Shown here: piece after piece, positions 17,555-25,018 of the stretch
Layout of the letters: each line of letters starts with the position of its first letter
Position numbering within the stretch: the stretch's first letter is position 1
Source of the DNA: Candidatus Moduliflexus flocculans
GTDB lineage: Bacteria > Moduliflexota > Moduliflexia > Moduliflexales > Moduliflexaceae
NCBI GenBank assembly: GCA_000739515.1
Contig: DF820455.1
Coordinates: 877,048-917,019, forward strand
Reading direction: 5' to 3'
Length of the DNA stretch: 39,972 nucleotides
Position numbers and translations under genes: made by a program
The notes under the pieces: model-generated
The model's database searches: none
Told to the model about the DNA's origin: nothing
Seen by the model: only the letters and a program-made list of their open reading frames with translations

Positions 17555-18135
17555 TGTCAAAATGGTGGCTGCTTGTGATTCTGCTGATTATTGGATTGGT
17601 CGGCGGAACATGGTATCTCTACACATCGTCGCCGCAAGGGATGATTGACGCGCTGCCGAAATTGCCGGGCTTTCCGGTGACGCCGCCCTCTGATTCGGAA
17701 ACGCTTGAGGGACAGCAGCGAGAAGTCACGCTATTTGTCAGCAGTGCATCGTCAGGCGTTCTCACCAGAGCGATTCGCGAGATCACAAAGCGCGACGACA
17801 TTCTGGATGAAGTTACCCAGACAATTACGCTCTTGATTCAACCTGATCCTGATGTGCGAAACGCAGCGCTGCCGGATGGAACGGCGTTGCTGAACGTTTT
17901 TTTGAGTGGTGGCGGAATTTTGTATCTCAACATGAATCGCAACCTTCAAGATCGCCACATCGGAGGACTGAATGCGGAGTTAACGACGATGACGGCCTTA
18001 GTGAATACGGTTCTTCTGAATTTTCAAGAGATCAAGCACGTTCAAATTCTGGTGGAAGGGGCGGAAATTGAGACGTTAGCCGGTCATATAGATTGCCGCA
18101 AACCCTTTTCGAACGTTCTGTTAATGGATTCGTAA
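17554..18135 (+). CDS. GerMN-domain membrane-anchored protein
   Basis: A 193-residue protein with one N-terminal TM segment (WWLLVILLIIGLVGGTWYLY), a Pro-rich linker and a C-terminal GerMN-like domain (about 55-190). That domain has the typical closing VQILVEGAEIETLAGHID. GerMN domains occur in spore germination protein GerM and in lipoproteins next to amidases in non-sporulating bacteria. The 1-nt overlap with the amidase gene points to a shared envelope role. Family assignment rests on the C-terminal motif and context. Confidence 0.8.
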   Translation: MSKWWLLVILLIIGLVGGTWYLYTSSPQGMIDALPKLPGFPVTPPSDSETLEGQQREVTLFVSSASSGVLTRAIREITKRDDILDEVTQTITLLIQPDPDVRNAALPDGTALLNVFLSGGGILYLNMNRNLQDRHIGGLNAELTTMTALVNTVLLNFQEIKHVQILVEGAEIETLAGHIDCRKPFSNVLLMDS

Positions 18136-18139
18136 TAAA

Positions 18140-18173
18140 AAACCTTACAGGTTTCGGAGACCTTGTAAGGTTT
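18140..18173. repeat. 34-bp palindrome, RNA-hairpin type
   Basis: AAACCTTACAGGT pairs with ACCTTGTAAGGTTT around TTCGG. It is of the same family as the copies at 20888 and 30653, from which it differs by paired changes. It sits 5 bp past the GerMN stop and could act as a transcript 3' end. Confidence 0.75.
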
Positions 18174-18191
18174 GAGTGACGTTCTTTGTAG

Positions 18192-18292
18192 TACACTGGT
18201 TCATTAATTTTTAAGAGTTTCAGGAGTGTCAAATCTTGATTTGACAGGCGAAATCAAGATTTCGCACTCCTAAAAATTACTGAAACAGTGTA
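18192..18292. mobile_element. 101-bp MITE-like palindromic element, copy A
   Basis: Ends are TACACTG (18192-18198) and CAGTGTA (18286-18292), within longer imperfect terminal inverted repeats (TACACTGGTTCA against TGAAACAGTGTA). Inside are CAGGAGTG/CACTCCT arms and a perfect 12-bp core AAATCTTGATTT/AAATCAAGATTT. A close second copy lies at 23293-23392. There is no coding capacity. Together with the palindrome at 18140 it fills the 209-bp gap before rph. Confidence 0.75.
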
Positions 18293-18344
18293 GTAGTGAT
18301 GTACTATCAAATCATCAACACGCAAGCAAGAAAGGATCATCTGC

Positions 18345-19082
18345 ATGAGAAGTGATGGAAGACAGTCGGATCAGTTGCGTCAGGTCAAAATTACCCGGCG
18401 CTATATTAAACACGCTGAAGGCTCAGTCTTAATCGAAGTCGGCGATACGAAAGTCATTTGCACCGCCAGCGTGGAAAATAAAGTGCCGCCGTTTTTGCGG
18501 AATACGAATAAAGGCTGGGTCACTGCGGAATATGGAATGCTGCCGCGTTCCACGCATACCCGGACGCAGCGGGAAATCTCAAAAGGGGTTCCGAATGGCC
18601 GGACGCAGGAAATTCAACGCCTGATTGGGCGCTGCTTGCGGTCTGTGGTGGATTTGACAAAACTCGGCGAGCGCACGATCTGGATTGACTGCGACGTGAT
18701 TCAGGCCGATGGCGGCACGCGCACAGCCTCGATTACCGGCGGCTGCATCGCCTTGTTTGATGCGTTGACCTACATGCGCAAAAACAACGACATTGACACC
18801 ATGCCGCTGAAAGATTTTATCGCCGCCACCAGCGTCGGCATCGTCAATAACAAGCTGCTGCTCGATTTGAATTACAACGAGGATTCCAAAGCCGAAGTGG
18901 ATATGAATATTGTCATGACCGGCAGCGGTAAATTCGTGGAAATTCAGGGCACGGCGGAAGAAGAGCCGTTCACGCCGGAACAGATGCAAAGCCTTTTGGC
19001 ACTCGCCAAGCGCGGCATTGACGACCTGATTAAAATCCAACGCACCTACCTCGGCGAAACGCTGCTAGATAAATACCTCTAA
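18345..19082 (+). CDS. rph: Ribonuclease PH
   Basis: A 245-residue phosphorolytic 3'-5' exoribonuclease that trims tRNA 3' ends. It follows the RNase PH pattern throughout: RSDGR near the N-terminus, [51 protein letters not shown], and the catalytic region [21 protein letters not shown]. The usual ending [12 protein letters not shown] is followed by a helical tail. AAAGGATC lies upstream of the ATG. It stands apart from its neighbours, with no rdgB-like gene after it. Confidence 0.97.
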   Translation: MRSDGRQSDQLRQVKITRRYIKHAEGSVLIEVGDTKVICTASVENKVPPFLRNTNKGWVTAEYGMLPRSTHTRTQREISKGVPNGRTQEIQRLIGRCLRSVVDLTKLGERTIWIDCDVIQADGGTRTASITGGCIALFDALTYMRKNNDIDTMPLKDFIAATSVGIVNNKLLLDLNYNEDSKAEVDMNIVMTGSGKFVEIQGTAEEEPFTPEQMQSLLALAKRGIDDLIKIQRTYLGETLLDKYL

Positions 19083-19090
19083 TCTTCAAT

Positions 19091-19122
19091 TTTCAGAGCG
19101 AACGATTCGGTTCGCTCTGAAA
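19091..19122. terminator. Hairpin between convergent genes
   Basis: A perfect 13-bp stem TTTCAGAGCGAAC/GTTCGCTCTGAAA with a 6-nt loop lies between rph (plus) and a lipoprotein gene (minus). It fits a bidirectional terminator, although the T-tracts are short. Confidence 0.6.
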
Positions 19123-19140
19123 ATAACAGTGTAGCACTCG

Positions 19141-19725
19141 TTAAAACCAGAACAATAAAGAATGATTACTGGTTACATTAGGAATCGTCAACGTAGTATC
19201 GGAGGTTCCAGAAGCAAACAGAGAGGAATCAAGATAGGCCGAAAAACTGGAACAGGCCCCAATTGTGACTGAGAATACTGCATTGGCTCCCGATGGTACG
19301 CTGACGCTTCCGAATGGAGACACACTTCCACCGCAAGTAGGCGGCACACTGGCAAAAGCGACTGTTATCGTATAATATACGACTGATGGCGTTGGAAGCG
19401 GCGGTGGCGTAATCACGGTAATCGGTATCTCTTCCGCTGGCTTGCCATCGCAAATCAGCACGATTCCTGGCGCATTCTCACATGATTGGGACGGCGTAGG
19501 ATGAGGTGTGGGAGTTTTTCCAGGCAGCGGCGTGATAGGAATAATGGGGACAACTGCCGGAATCGGTGTCGGAGTTGCTGATGGAATCAATTCGATACAG
19601 GGTTCGGTAATTTTCTCCGCGTTGCTGCCGCCAAACATTTCAGACAGGCCGCAGCCTGCCGCTAAAAGTAGAACACTGCAACAGAAGATGAAGTGGCGCG
19701 AACGCCATATCTTCGGCATCAACAT
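19141..19725 (-). CDS. Lipoprotein with Thr/Pro-rich linker, unknown function
   Basis: A 194-residue protein with a lipoprotein signal peptide (lipobox LLAAGC). A low-complexity Thr/Pro stretch (SATPTPIPAVVP, GKTPTPHPTPS, PPPLPTPS) follows. A small C-terminal beta-rich domain (about 117-194) has Cys residues and a PPTCGGSVSPFGSVSVPSG segment. It resembles the bacterial-repeat fold in which GGSVSP-like turns recur, but the assignment is weak. A GAGGAGGG ribosome site 7 nt upstream fixes the ATG at 19725. It is the last gene of the nine-gene minus-strand run. Confidence 0.75.
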   Translation of the reverse strand: MLMPKIWRSRHFIFCCSVLLLAAGCGLSEMFGGSNAEKITEPCIELIPSATPTPIPAVVPIIPITPLPGKTPTPHPTPSQSCENAPGIVLICDGKPAEEIPITVITPPPLPTPSVVYYTITVAFASVPPTCGGSVSPFGSVSVPSGANAVFSVTIGACSSFSAYLDSSLFASGTSDTTLTIPNVTSNHSLLFWF

Positions 19726-19740
19726 AGATGTTCCCTCCTC

Positions 19741-20406
19741 TTATTTTTTAAGAATGTATGCTTCTCGAACAACATCGCCATCCGAAAGGCCGATTTCTTT
19801 TATGGCGTTATCCTCAACGGTGAATTCAATTTCAAATCGCCCTTTTTCCGTTATATACGTCAGGCGATATGTGCCGCCAACGGGAATATGTAATTTGAAA
19901 TATGAACTTCCAGGCGTATATTCGATGCCAATTCCGCCGATCAGAAGAACGCCATTATTTTCACTTTTCGCAAAGAGATGCTCTCCCGTTCCGGTCGCGC
20001 CTTCTTCAGAAAATACGGTGACAACGCCAAACGAACGAGAAACAGAGGCATTTGTCACGCGTCCACGATACACCGTCGCGCTCTGCGCGTCGTCTCCCGC
20101 GCTGAGGCCGATATGCAGCACGGCGTTTTTTTCGGCCCGAAACGCGATGTAAAACTGGCCGATGCGCGTGATGTATTGCAACAAGTATTCGCCTGCCGGA
20201 ACTTGAATCAAAAAGTATTCGTGTCCTTTATAGACGCCGAACCCGGTTTCTTTCGTTTCATCGGCATAAAAATTAGAGAGGCTTGTGGCGCTGTCGGGAA
20301 GGGTTGGATTGCTGAATATGACGTTCTGCTCGTTATTGCACCCTGAAAGGACGAGCAGCAGGAAAACTGTTCCGCATACGATTACGTTGGTTCGCTGTCT
20401 TTTCAT
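19741..20406 (-). CDS. Lipoprotein with an internally duplicated domain
   Basis: A 221-residue protein with lipobox VLSGC (Cys23). Two homologous halves are visible. Residues about 62-113 (EYFLIQVPAGEYLLQYIT..GQFYIAFRAEKNAVLHIGLSAGD) align with about 168-217 (SYFKLHIPVGGTYRLTYIT..GRFEIEFTVEDNAIKEIGLSDGD). Each looks like a small beta-sandwich. No known family was recognised. A CGGAGGA site precedes the ATG. It ends 15 bp before the next lipoprotein gene, so the two probably share an mRNA. Confidence 0.78.
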   Translation of the reverse strand: MKRQRTNVIVCGTVFLLLVLSGCNNEQNVIFSNPTLPDSATSLSNFYADETKETGFGVYKGHEYFLIQVPAGEYLLQYITRIGQFYIAFRAEKNAVLHIGLSAGDDAQSATVYRGRVTNASVSRSFGVVTVFSEEGATGTGEHLFAKSENNGVLLIGGIGIEYTPGSSYFKLHIPVGGTYRLTYITEKGRFEIEFTVEDNAIKEIGLSDGDVVREAYILKK

Positions 20407-20427
20407 AACATGTCCTCCGTTCTCCTT

Positions 20428-20448
20428 ATCAGGGCGTGAACCCCTGAT
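20428..20448. repeat. 21-bp imperfect palindrome
   Basis: ATCAGGG and CCCTGAT arms are in the 46-bp gap between two minus-strand genes. The same ATCAGGG core recurs at 36849-36869. Confidence 0.5.
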
Positions 20449-20452
20449 GCGG

Positions 20453-20866
20453 CTACGGCATGAGTTGAATCATGCGCCAACCGCGAAGTTTCGACATCTG
20501 CGCGGCGTCTAACATCGTTGTAATGAGATATTTTTGCGCAGCTTCAGCCATTTCAGGGTATTCTGCCGCGCTTTCTAATTTCGAAAAATTACGCGGCGCG
20601 TAGGGTACAAGCGTCCCTAATTGCAAGGTCGGCGACCATCCATGAATTCTGGTTTTTTCGGTCACAAGCGCAAATTGCGCGTAACGCTGCTGTTGGATGG
20701 TCGTCAACGTCGCGGGAACGCGCTGCCAGACGGCGTTCATCTGGAACGATGAATCAACGGCGACAAAAATTTTGCGCGGGTTCTGCGTCAAATACAGATG
20801 ATACGCGCCGCTGCACGCGCCAAATACAAGCACTGTCAAACTCAGCCAGATGCCAAATGGTTTCAT
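20453..20866 (-). CDS. Small exported protein with a VWA-like start, unknown
   Basis: A 137-residue protein with an N-terminal hydrophobic segment ending in VFGACSG, either a lipobox-like site or a membrane anchor. The segment KIFVAVDSSFQM (Asp38, Ser40) looks like the first strand and metal site of a von Willebrand A domain, but the third position is Gln rather than Ser and no later MIDAS residues are seen. It may be a degenerate or truncated VWA relative of its upstream neighbour, which has a complete VWA. No strong ribosome site precedes it. Confidence 0.6.
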   Translation of the reverse strand: MKPFGIWLSLTVLVFGACSGAYHLYLTQNPRKIFVAVDSSFQMNAVWQRVPATLTTIQQQRYAQFALVTEKTRIHGWSPTLQLGTLVPYAPRNFSKLESAAEYPEMAEAAQKYLITTMLDAAQMSKLRGWRMIQLMP

Positions 20867-20887
20867 TATTAACAGATGTTTTCATTG

Positions 20888-20920
20888 AGACCTCACAGGT
20901 TTTGAAAACCTGTGAGGTCT
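20888..20920. repeat. 33-bp perfect palindrome (16+1+16)
   Basis: AGACCTCACAGGTTTT and its exact reverse complement flank a single G. It lies in the 65-bp gap inside the minus-strand run. It is almost identical to the copy at 30653-30685. Confidence 0.85.
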
Positions 20921-20931
20921 GTTGAAAACCC

Positions 20932-22638
20932 TCACATTTGCGCGTTCAGCAACGCGCCGATTTTATATTGTACTTCTCCCTCATCCGCATTAATGCTGGC
21001 GGCTTCCACGATGGACGACAACTCTTGCAATACAGGCAGATTCGCTTCATAGCCGATGGTATAAATCGGAATGCCGAGCGCCTGAATGACGGGGCGCATA
21101 TCGTCAAATTTTAGGCCGTTATTAGTTTCCCCGTCAGTCAGCACGAAAAGCGTCGTTTTCGCGTTCGGATTTTTCTGTTTTTCCTGAAGCAGCATGGATA
21201 ATGAGACCGCAATGCCGCTATACATGGCGGTCTGACCGCCAGCGCTCATATCTTCCACCGCAGCGTGAAACGCCGCTTTTTGCGACAGATTGAATGGTTG
21301 AATAGGCAGTACTACGCTGACTTGATGATTAAAAAGAACTAAGCCAATTGAATTTTCAGACGCGATAAACTCGCTGCCGCCGAGCAGCGATTTTTTCAGA
21401 GCGTTCAGCCGACTGCCATTCATCGAGCCGCTCACATCGCAGAGGAAAATCGCTGAAATCGGGCGGCCTGCGTCTTTTTTCTGTTTCCAAAGCTGCTGTG
21501 CCTGGATCAGAATCGCGCCGGACGGCGTGGCAAATGGCGAAGTGTACTCTATTGGCGGATTGAAGCCGTAATCTGTCGCTAATTTTTGATATTTCGGCTG
21601 TTCCGCAAATTTCGCAAAGAGTTCTAACGCCTCCATTTTTTCCGAACTGAGGTCGCCGACGGCGTAGAGCGGGTTATCGTGTCGAACGCCGAAGGGCAGG
21701 AATTCATAGCCCGATTGCAGTACTTGCGTTTTGGCAAATGTCTGGTATTCCATGACAAACGCATCCAGCGAACCGCCTTTTTCCACTGAATCCCGCATCT
21801 GCATCGTCGTTTGGCTGACGAACGGTACACCGCGCTGAAAACTCTCGAACGCGCTGACGACCGACGGGTCTAACATCATCTGTTCGTTGCCGCCTGCAAA
21901 CGTGGCTAAAACGGTAAACAGGAAATTCAAGCCGGTGCTGCTGGCAAACGGATCGGTGTAGCCCATCGCCAAATTCCCCTGCACGACGGCGTCAATCAGA
22001 TTTTTGACATCCAGCGCTCCGTATTTCGCTCGCATCTGATCCGCCACTGCTTTCTTCATCACGACGCCTGCGACATTGCCAACGAGTTTCGCGCGAATCG
22101 GCGTCATTTTCATTGAATGCGCCGCCGCCATCTGCACCCAGAGTTCCGAAGACGGCGAGAAGGCATCCGGCACATATTTGCGAGACGCAATGAATTCGTA
22201 GGCCGTGCCAGAGGCGATTTTCCGAACAATGACTTTGGCGCGCTGGCCGCTTTTCAACCGAATATCCTGGGCGTTAAAGGCGTCCGCAACTTCTACCATC
22301 CAGCCATCCGTGCCTGAGCCAGATTTCTCGGTTGAGGTGAAAATTTCGACGGTTACGTCGGTTCCGCCGGTCTGTAGCTGATTCATCAGCGGAAAACGCG
22401 AAATATCCGGGAGCATTTGCGCCATATCCTGCCCGGTGGCCAATTGAATCTGCGCCCGGCGTTGAACAAGATTTTCAGACCAATCAACTTTTTTTACAAG
22501 CTTTGCAAGGCGTTCAACCGCCTTTTCATAGGTCAATGTTTTGGGTTGGAGCAGCGTCGAACCTCCCACAAAATAAAACACCACCCCGGCAGCGATAATA
22601 ATATCGAAGATGATAAACCAGGTTAAGGCTTTTTTCAT
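20932..22638 (-). CDS. Membrane-anchored solute-binding / von Willebrand A fusion protein
   Basis: A 568-residue protein. One N-terminal TM (about 5-25) anchors a periplasmic region. Residues about 95-375 look like an extracellular solute-binding fold (VTVEIFTSTEKSGSGTDGWMVEVADAF, GYTDPFASSTGLNFL). Residues about 395-568 form a VWA domain with a complete metal site: Asp401-x-Ser403-x-Ser405, Thr470 and Asp502. Such SBP-VWA fusions are known in bacteria but their role is unclear. AAAGGAGG overlaps the end of the gene upstream, whose stop is 2 bp away, so the two are coupled. It is probably the central component of this cluster (inference). Confidence 0.85.
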   Translation of the reverse strand: MKKALTWFIIFDIIIAAGVVFYFVGGSTLLQPKTLTYEKAVERLAKLVKKVDWSENLVQRRAQIQLATGQDMAQMLPDISRFPLMNQLQTGGTDVTVEIFTSTEKSGSGTDGWMVEVADAFNAQDIRLKSGQRAKVIVRKIASGTAYEFIASRKYVPDAFSPSSELWVQMAAAHSMKMTPIRAKLVGNVAGVVMKKAVADQMRAKYGALDVKNLIDAVVQGNLAMGYTDPFASSTGLNFLFTVLATFAGGNEQMMLDPSVVSAFESFQRGVPFVSQTTMQMRDSVEKGGSLDAFVMEYQTFAKTQVLQSGYEFLPFGVRHDNPLYAVGDLSSEKMEALELFAKFAEQPKYQKLATDYGFNPPIEYTSPFATPSGAILIQAQQLWKQKKDAGRPISAIFLCDVSGSMNGSRLNALKKSLLGGSEFIASENSIGLVLFNHQVSVVLPIQPFNLSQKAAFHAAVEDMSAGGQTAMYSGIAVSLSMLLQEKQKNPNAKTTLFVLTDGETNNGLKFDDMRPVIQALGIPIYTIGYEANLPVLQELSSIVEAASINADEGEVQYKIGALLNAQM

Positions 22639-22640
22639 GG

Positions 22641-23267
22641 TTAAACCTCCTTTTGAATCACATGTTCCAATTCTTGATTGACGGCACGCAGGTCGCTGCC
22701 GATTTTTTCAATATCTTCCGGATTCGCTTCTAACAACGTCAGATTGCCGCTAAACGCTCGAAGTGTGGTGAGTGAATTTTCGACCGAGCGCACCTGCTGA
22801 GCCAGAATGCTTTGCATGAGCTGCTTTTGCTGCGGTGTGCCGAATCGCTCTAATCGTGATGTCAGTTGCAGGTGATTTTGCGTGAGTTCGATCAGATTTT
22901 CGATAATCCGCTCCAAATCGCCTTGAAAGGTATCGGCCTGGAATTCTTGCTGAATCTTTTCGATCATGACAATGCATTCCTCGGCAGGCGCGCGAAACGA
23001 CGCATGGCACGCTTTCAGGCGTTTTTGCAACTCCGAGACATCCAATTTATACGGCATTTCCTGATACTGCTCTCGGAAACTCCGCGAACGAAGAAGCAAT
23101 ACCGGCCACATCAAGAGCAAGATGCCTCCCACCCCGATCATGATGGCTGCGAGCGTGATCGGCGGCTGAAACCAGCGATAAAATGCCGCTTCAAGGCCAG
23201 CGACGATTACCAACGCCAGCCATGTGAATGGAGAAGTCAGCACCAACTGCATTGCGCGACGTTCCAT
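22641..23267 (-). CDS. Two-TM coiled-coil membrane protein, XpaC-like architecture
   Basis: A 208-residue protein. Two N-terminal TM segments (about 12-30 and 37-60) are followed by ~145 residues of predicted helix rich in Gln, Glu and Leu. The layout recalls XpaC-type (5-bromo-4-chloroindolyl phosphate hydrolysis family) proteins, which can occur near VWA genes, but sequence support is weak. An AAGGAG site 8 nt upstream fixes the ATG. It is translationally coupled to the downstream SBP-VWA gene, which suggests a physical partner. Confidence 0.7.
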   Translation of the reverse strand: MERRAMQLVLTSPFTWLALVIVAGLEAAFYRWFQPPITLAAIMIGVGGILLLMWPVLLLRSRSFREQYQEMPYKLDVSELQKRLKACHASFRAPAEECIVMIEKIQQEFQADTFQGDLERIIENLIELTQNHLQLTSRLERFGTPQQKQLMQSILAQQVRSVENSLTTLRAFSGNLTLLEANPEDIEKIGSDLRAVNQELEHVIQKEV

Positions 23268-23292
23268 GAAATAACTCCTTGAGAAAAAGTAT

Positions 23293-23392
23293 TACACTGT
23301 TTCATAAATTTTTAAGAGTTTGCAGGTGTCAAATCTCAATTTGACAAGCGAAATCAAGATTTCGCACGCCTAAAAATTCATGAATCAATGTC
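23293..23392. mobile_element. ~100-bp MITE-like palindromic element, copy B
   Basis: It is closely similar to 18192-18292: TACACTGTTTCATAAATTTTTAAGAG at the left, AAATCAAGATTTCGCACGCC in the middle, ending CAATGTC. The left core arm (AAATCTCAATTT) no longer pairs perfectly with AAATCAAGATTT, so this copy looks older. It lies in the 221-bp gap of the minus-strand run and the rest of that gap shows no gene. Confidence 0.75.
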
Positions 23393-23488
23393 GTATGTCG
23401 AAACAGCAGTTTCGCCATTAACAAAAGCTTCTGTTACACTCAATTGACATTGTCGATCAAGATAGCGATATTTCATTGGCGCGAACAT

Positions 23489-24544
23489 TTAAAATCGCAC
23501 TGAATACATCGCCATCACGCCGTCAGAACGGGGGAGAATCCGTAAATGGTCGGCAATCTGCAACAGGCTGTTTTCTAACTCATTGACTTTTTTTTCTTTG
23601 CCACGCGCGCTGTGATAGAATACATAGGAGGCCACGCCAGAGAGCGCTCCTGCGCCGACTAATCCCCAGCCAATATTTTCTAAGCCGTCGGCTTTATCAA
23701 GCGCGTCGTTTTTCGCGTTGACTTCTTCCGCATTGCTTTTATCTACGGTAATATCATCTACAATGTCGCTGGACGCATTCGAGACGCCGACCAGAATAAA
23801 TCCGCTCAATATACCGGTAATTGCCGCTGTCGTAAAAACATCGCTGGTCGTGCGGTTTCTTCCCGCTCCTTTTTTCAGCGCATTAATTTCGTCTGAAATC
23901 GCCGCGGCGGTTTCGTTTTTTTGCAGAAATTTCGGCGTGAGTGTGTTTCCCGAATCGCTGGTTCCGTAGAGTTCCATTCGTAATGCATCGATCTGTTTCT
24001 GTTTGCCGTGAATTACCGGAGTATAGAGCAAGGAAGTCGCTAACCCTGCCGCGCCTGCCAGGAATATCCAACCGCCAATCCCCTTGATGCCGTCCATTGA
24101 GGTTTTGGCATCATCCGCGTCATTGGCGGTGCATTGATAGCGAGTGCAATTGTCAATGCGAATCTCAATCGGATCGGTCGGTGATTGCGCTTCAGGATTC
24201 GTCGAGGGAATATCATCAATGGCATCATTGACCGTATTCACGGCTAAATTAACCGTTCCGCCCGCGGCAAGCGTGCCGATTGAAATCATGAATATGTTTT
24301 TTCGAATGCCTTTGGCGCGACTAATGTCCTGCTCGATTTGGCGAATCCTTTCTTCATACAACGCTTTGCGAAGCTGCTGTTCCTCCGCGTTTGCTGACGC
24401 ATCATTGGCGCCTGCTTGCGCGAATAATTCAGGGCGAATGGAATAGCGGCTATCAGCGGCGAACGCTGCGCTGGCGTTCAATGCCGATAAATAGGCCGTT
24501 GCGACGATAAACGCCGTTTGCTTAAGACTCCGTGTAGAAAACAT
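23489..24544 (-). CDS. Exported protein with several hydrophobic segments, unknown
   Basis: A 351-residue protein with a signal peptide (MFSTRSLKQTAFIVATAYLS to AFAAD). A repeating layout follows: charged helices (RKALYEERIRQIEQDISRAKG, KQKQIDALRMELYG, KKVNELENSLLQIADHLR) alternate with Gly/Ala-rich hydrophobic segments (IFMISIGTLAAGG, IGGWIFLAGAAGLATSLLY, TGILSGFILVGVSNA, IGWGLVGAGALSGVASYVFYH). A loop carries a CTRYQC pair. The family was not recognised. AAGGAGAT lies just upstream of ATG 24544, which also starts the signal peptide; the longer frame from 24586 is not used. Confidence 0.72.
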   Translation of the reverse strand: MFSTRSLKQTAFIVATAYLSALNASAAFAADSRYSIRPELFAQAGANDASANAEEQQLRKALYEERIRQIEQDISRAKGIRKNIFMISIGTLAAGGTVNLAVNTVNDAIDDIPSTNPEAQSPTDPIEIRIDNCTRYQCTANDADDAKTSMDGIKGIGGWIFLAGAAGLATSLLYTPVIHGKQKQIDALRMELYGTSDSGNTLTPKFLQKNETAAAISDEINALKKGAGRNRTTSDVFTTAAITGILSGFILVGVSNASSDIVDDITVDKSNAEEVNAKNDALDKADGLENIGWGLVGAGALSGVASYVFYHSARGKEKKVNELENSLLQIADHLRILPRSDGVMAMYSVRF

Positions 24545-24589
24545 CGTGATCTCCTTGTTTGGGGCGATTACGCCATATTCTTCCAAATG

Positions 24590-25018
24590 CTATTTCGTCG
24601 AAACAAAAAAAGCCGCTAACGCCGCGCTGACTAATCCCTGCATCGGAGCGAGCCAGAGATTCGACATTTTCATCAGTTCTAACGGCGGCAGCGTTGAAAA
24701 CGGGCTGATGAAAATTGTGAGACTGACAACAATCAAATAACAGATGGATAAAACAAACGACAGATTAAACGCAAAACGGTTAACGGTTTTGGTTTCCAGG
24801 TCTTTGCCGAGCGGGCCAGAGACCACCACGCCGCTGACAATCAGTGAAAGCGTCGGCACAATTGACGGCAAAAACCAGGCCCACGCTTCTTTGGCCTTAT
24901 CGCCATAATGTCCTAATAATGTTTGAATCAGCAGCACGAAAAAAATCACGCCGCCGCCGATAAACCAGGCAACAGCCAGGCGCTTTTTACAGGCAGTCAT
25001 ATCAATGCGAACGCTCAT
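24590..25018 (-). CDS. Four-TM integral membrane protein, unknown
   Basis: A 142-residue protein with four hydrophobic segments: about 14-33, 48-70, 85-106 and 120-140. Short polar links include GPLGKDLETKTVNR. No family was recognised. Its start overlaps the stop of the upstream lipoprotein gene (ATGA type), so translation is coupled. The next gene starts 45 bp on. The small size and coupling suggest it is a membrane partner of the lipoprotein. Confidence 0.72.
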   Translation of the reverse strand: MSVRIDMTACKKRLAVAWFIGGGVIFFVLLIQTLLGHYGDKAKEAWAWFLPSIVPTLSLIVSGVVVSGPLGKDLETKTVNRFAFNLSFVLSICYLIVVSLTIFISPFSTLPPLELMKMSNLWLAPMQGLVSAALAAFFVSTK

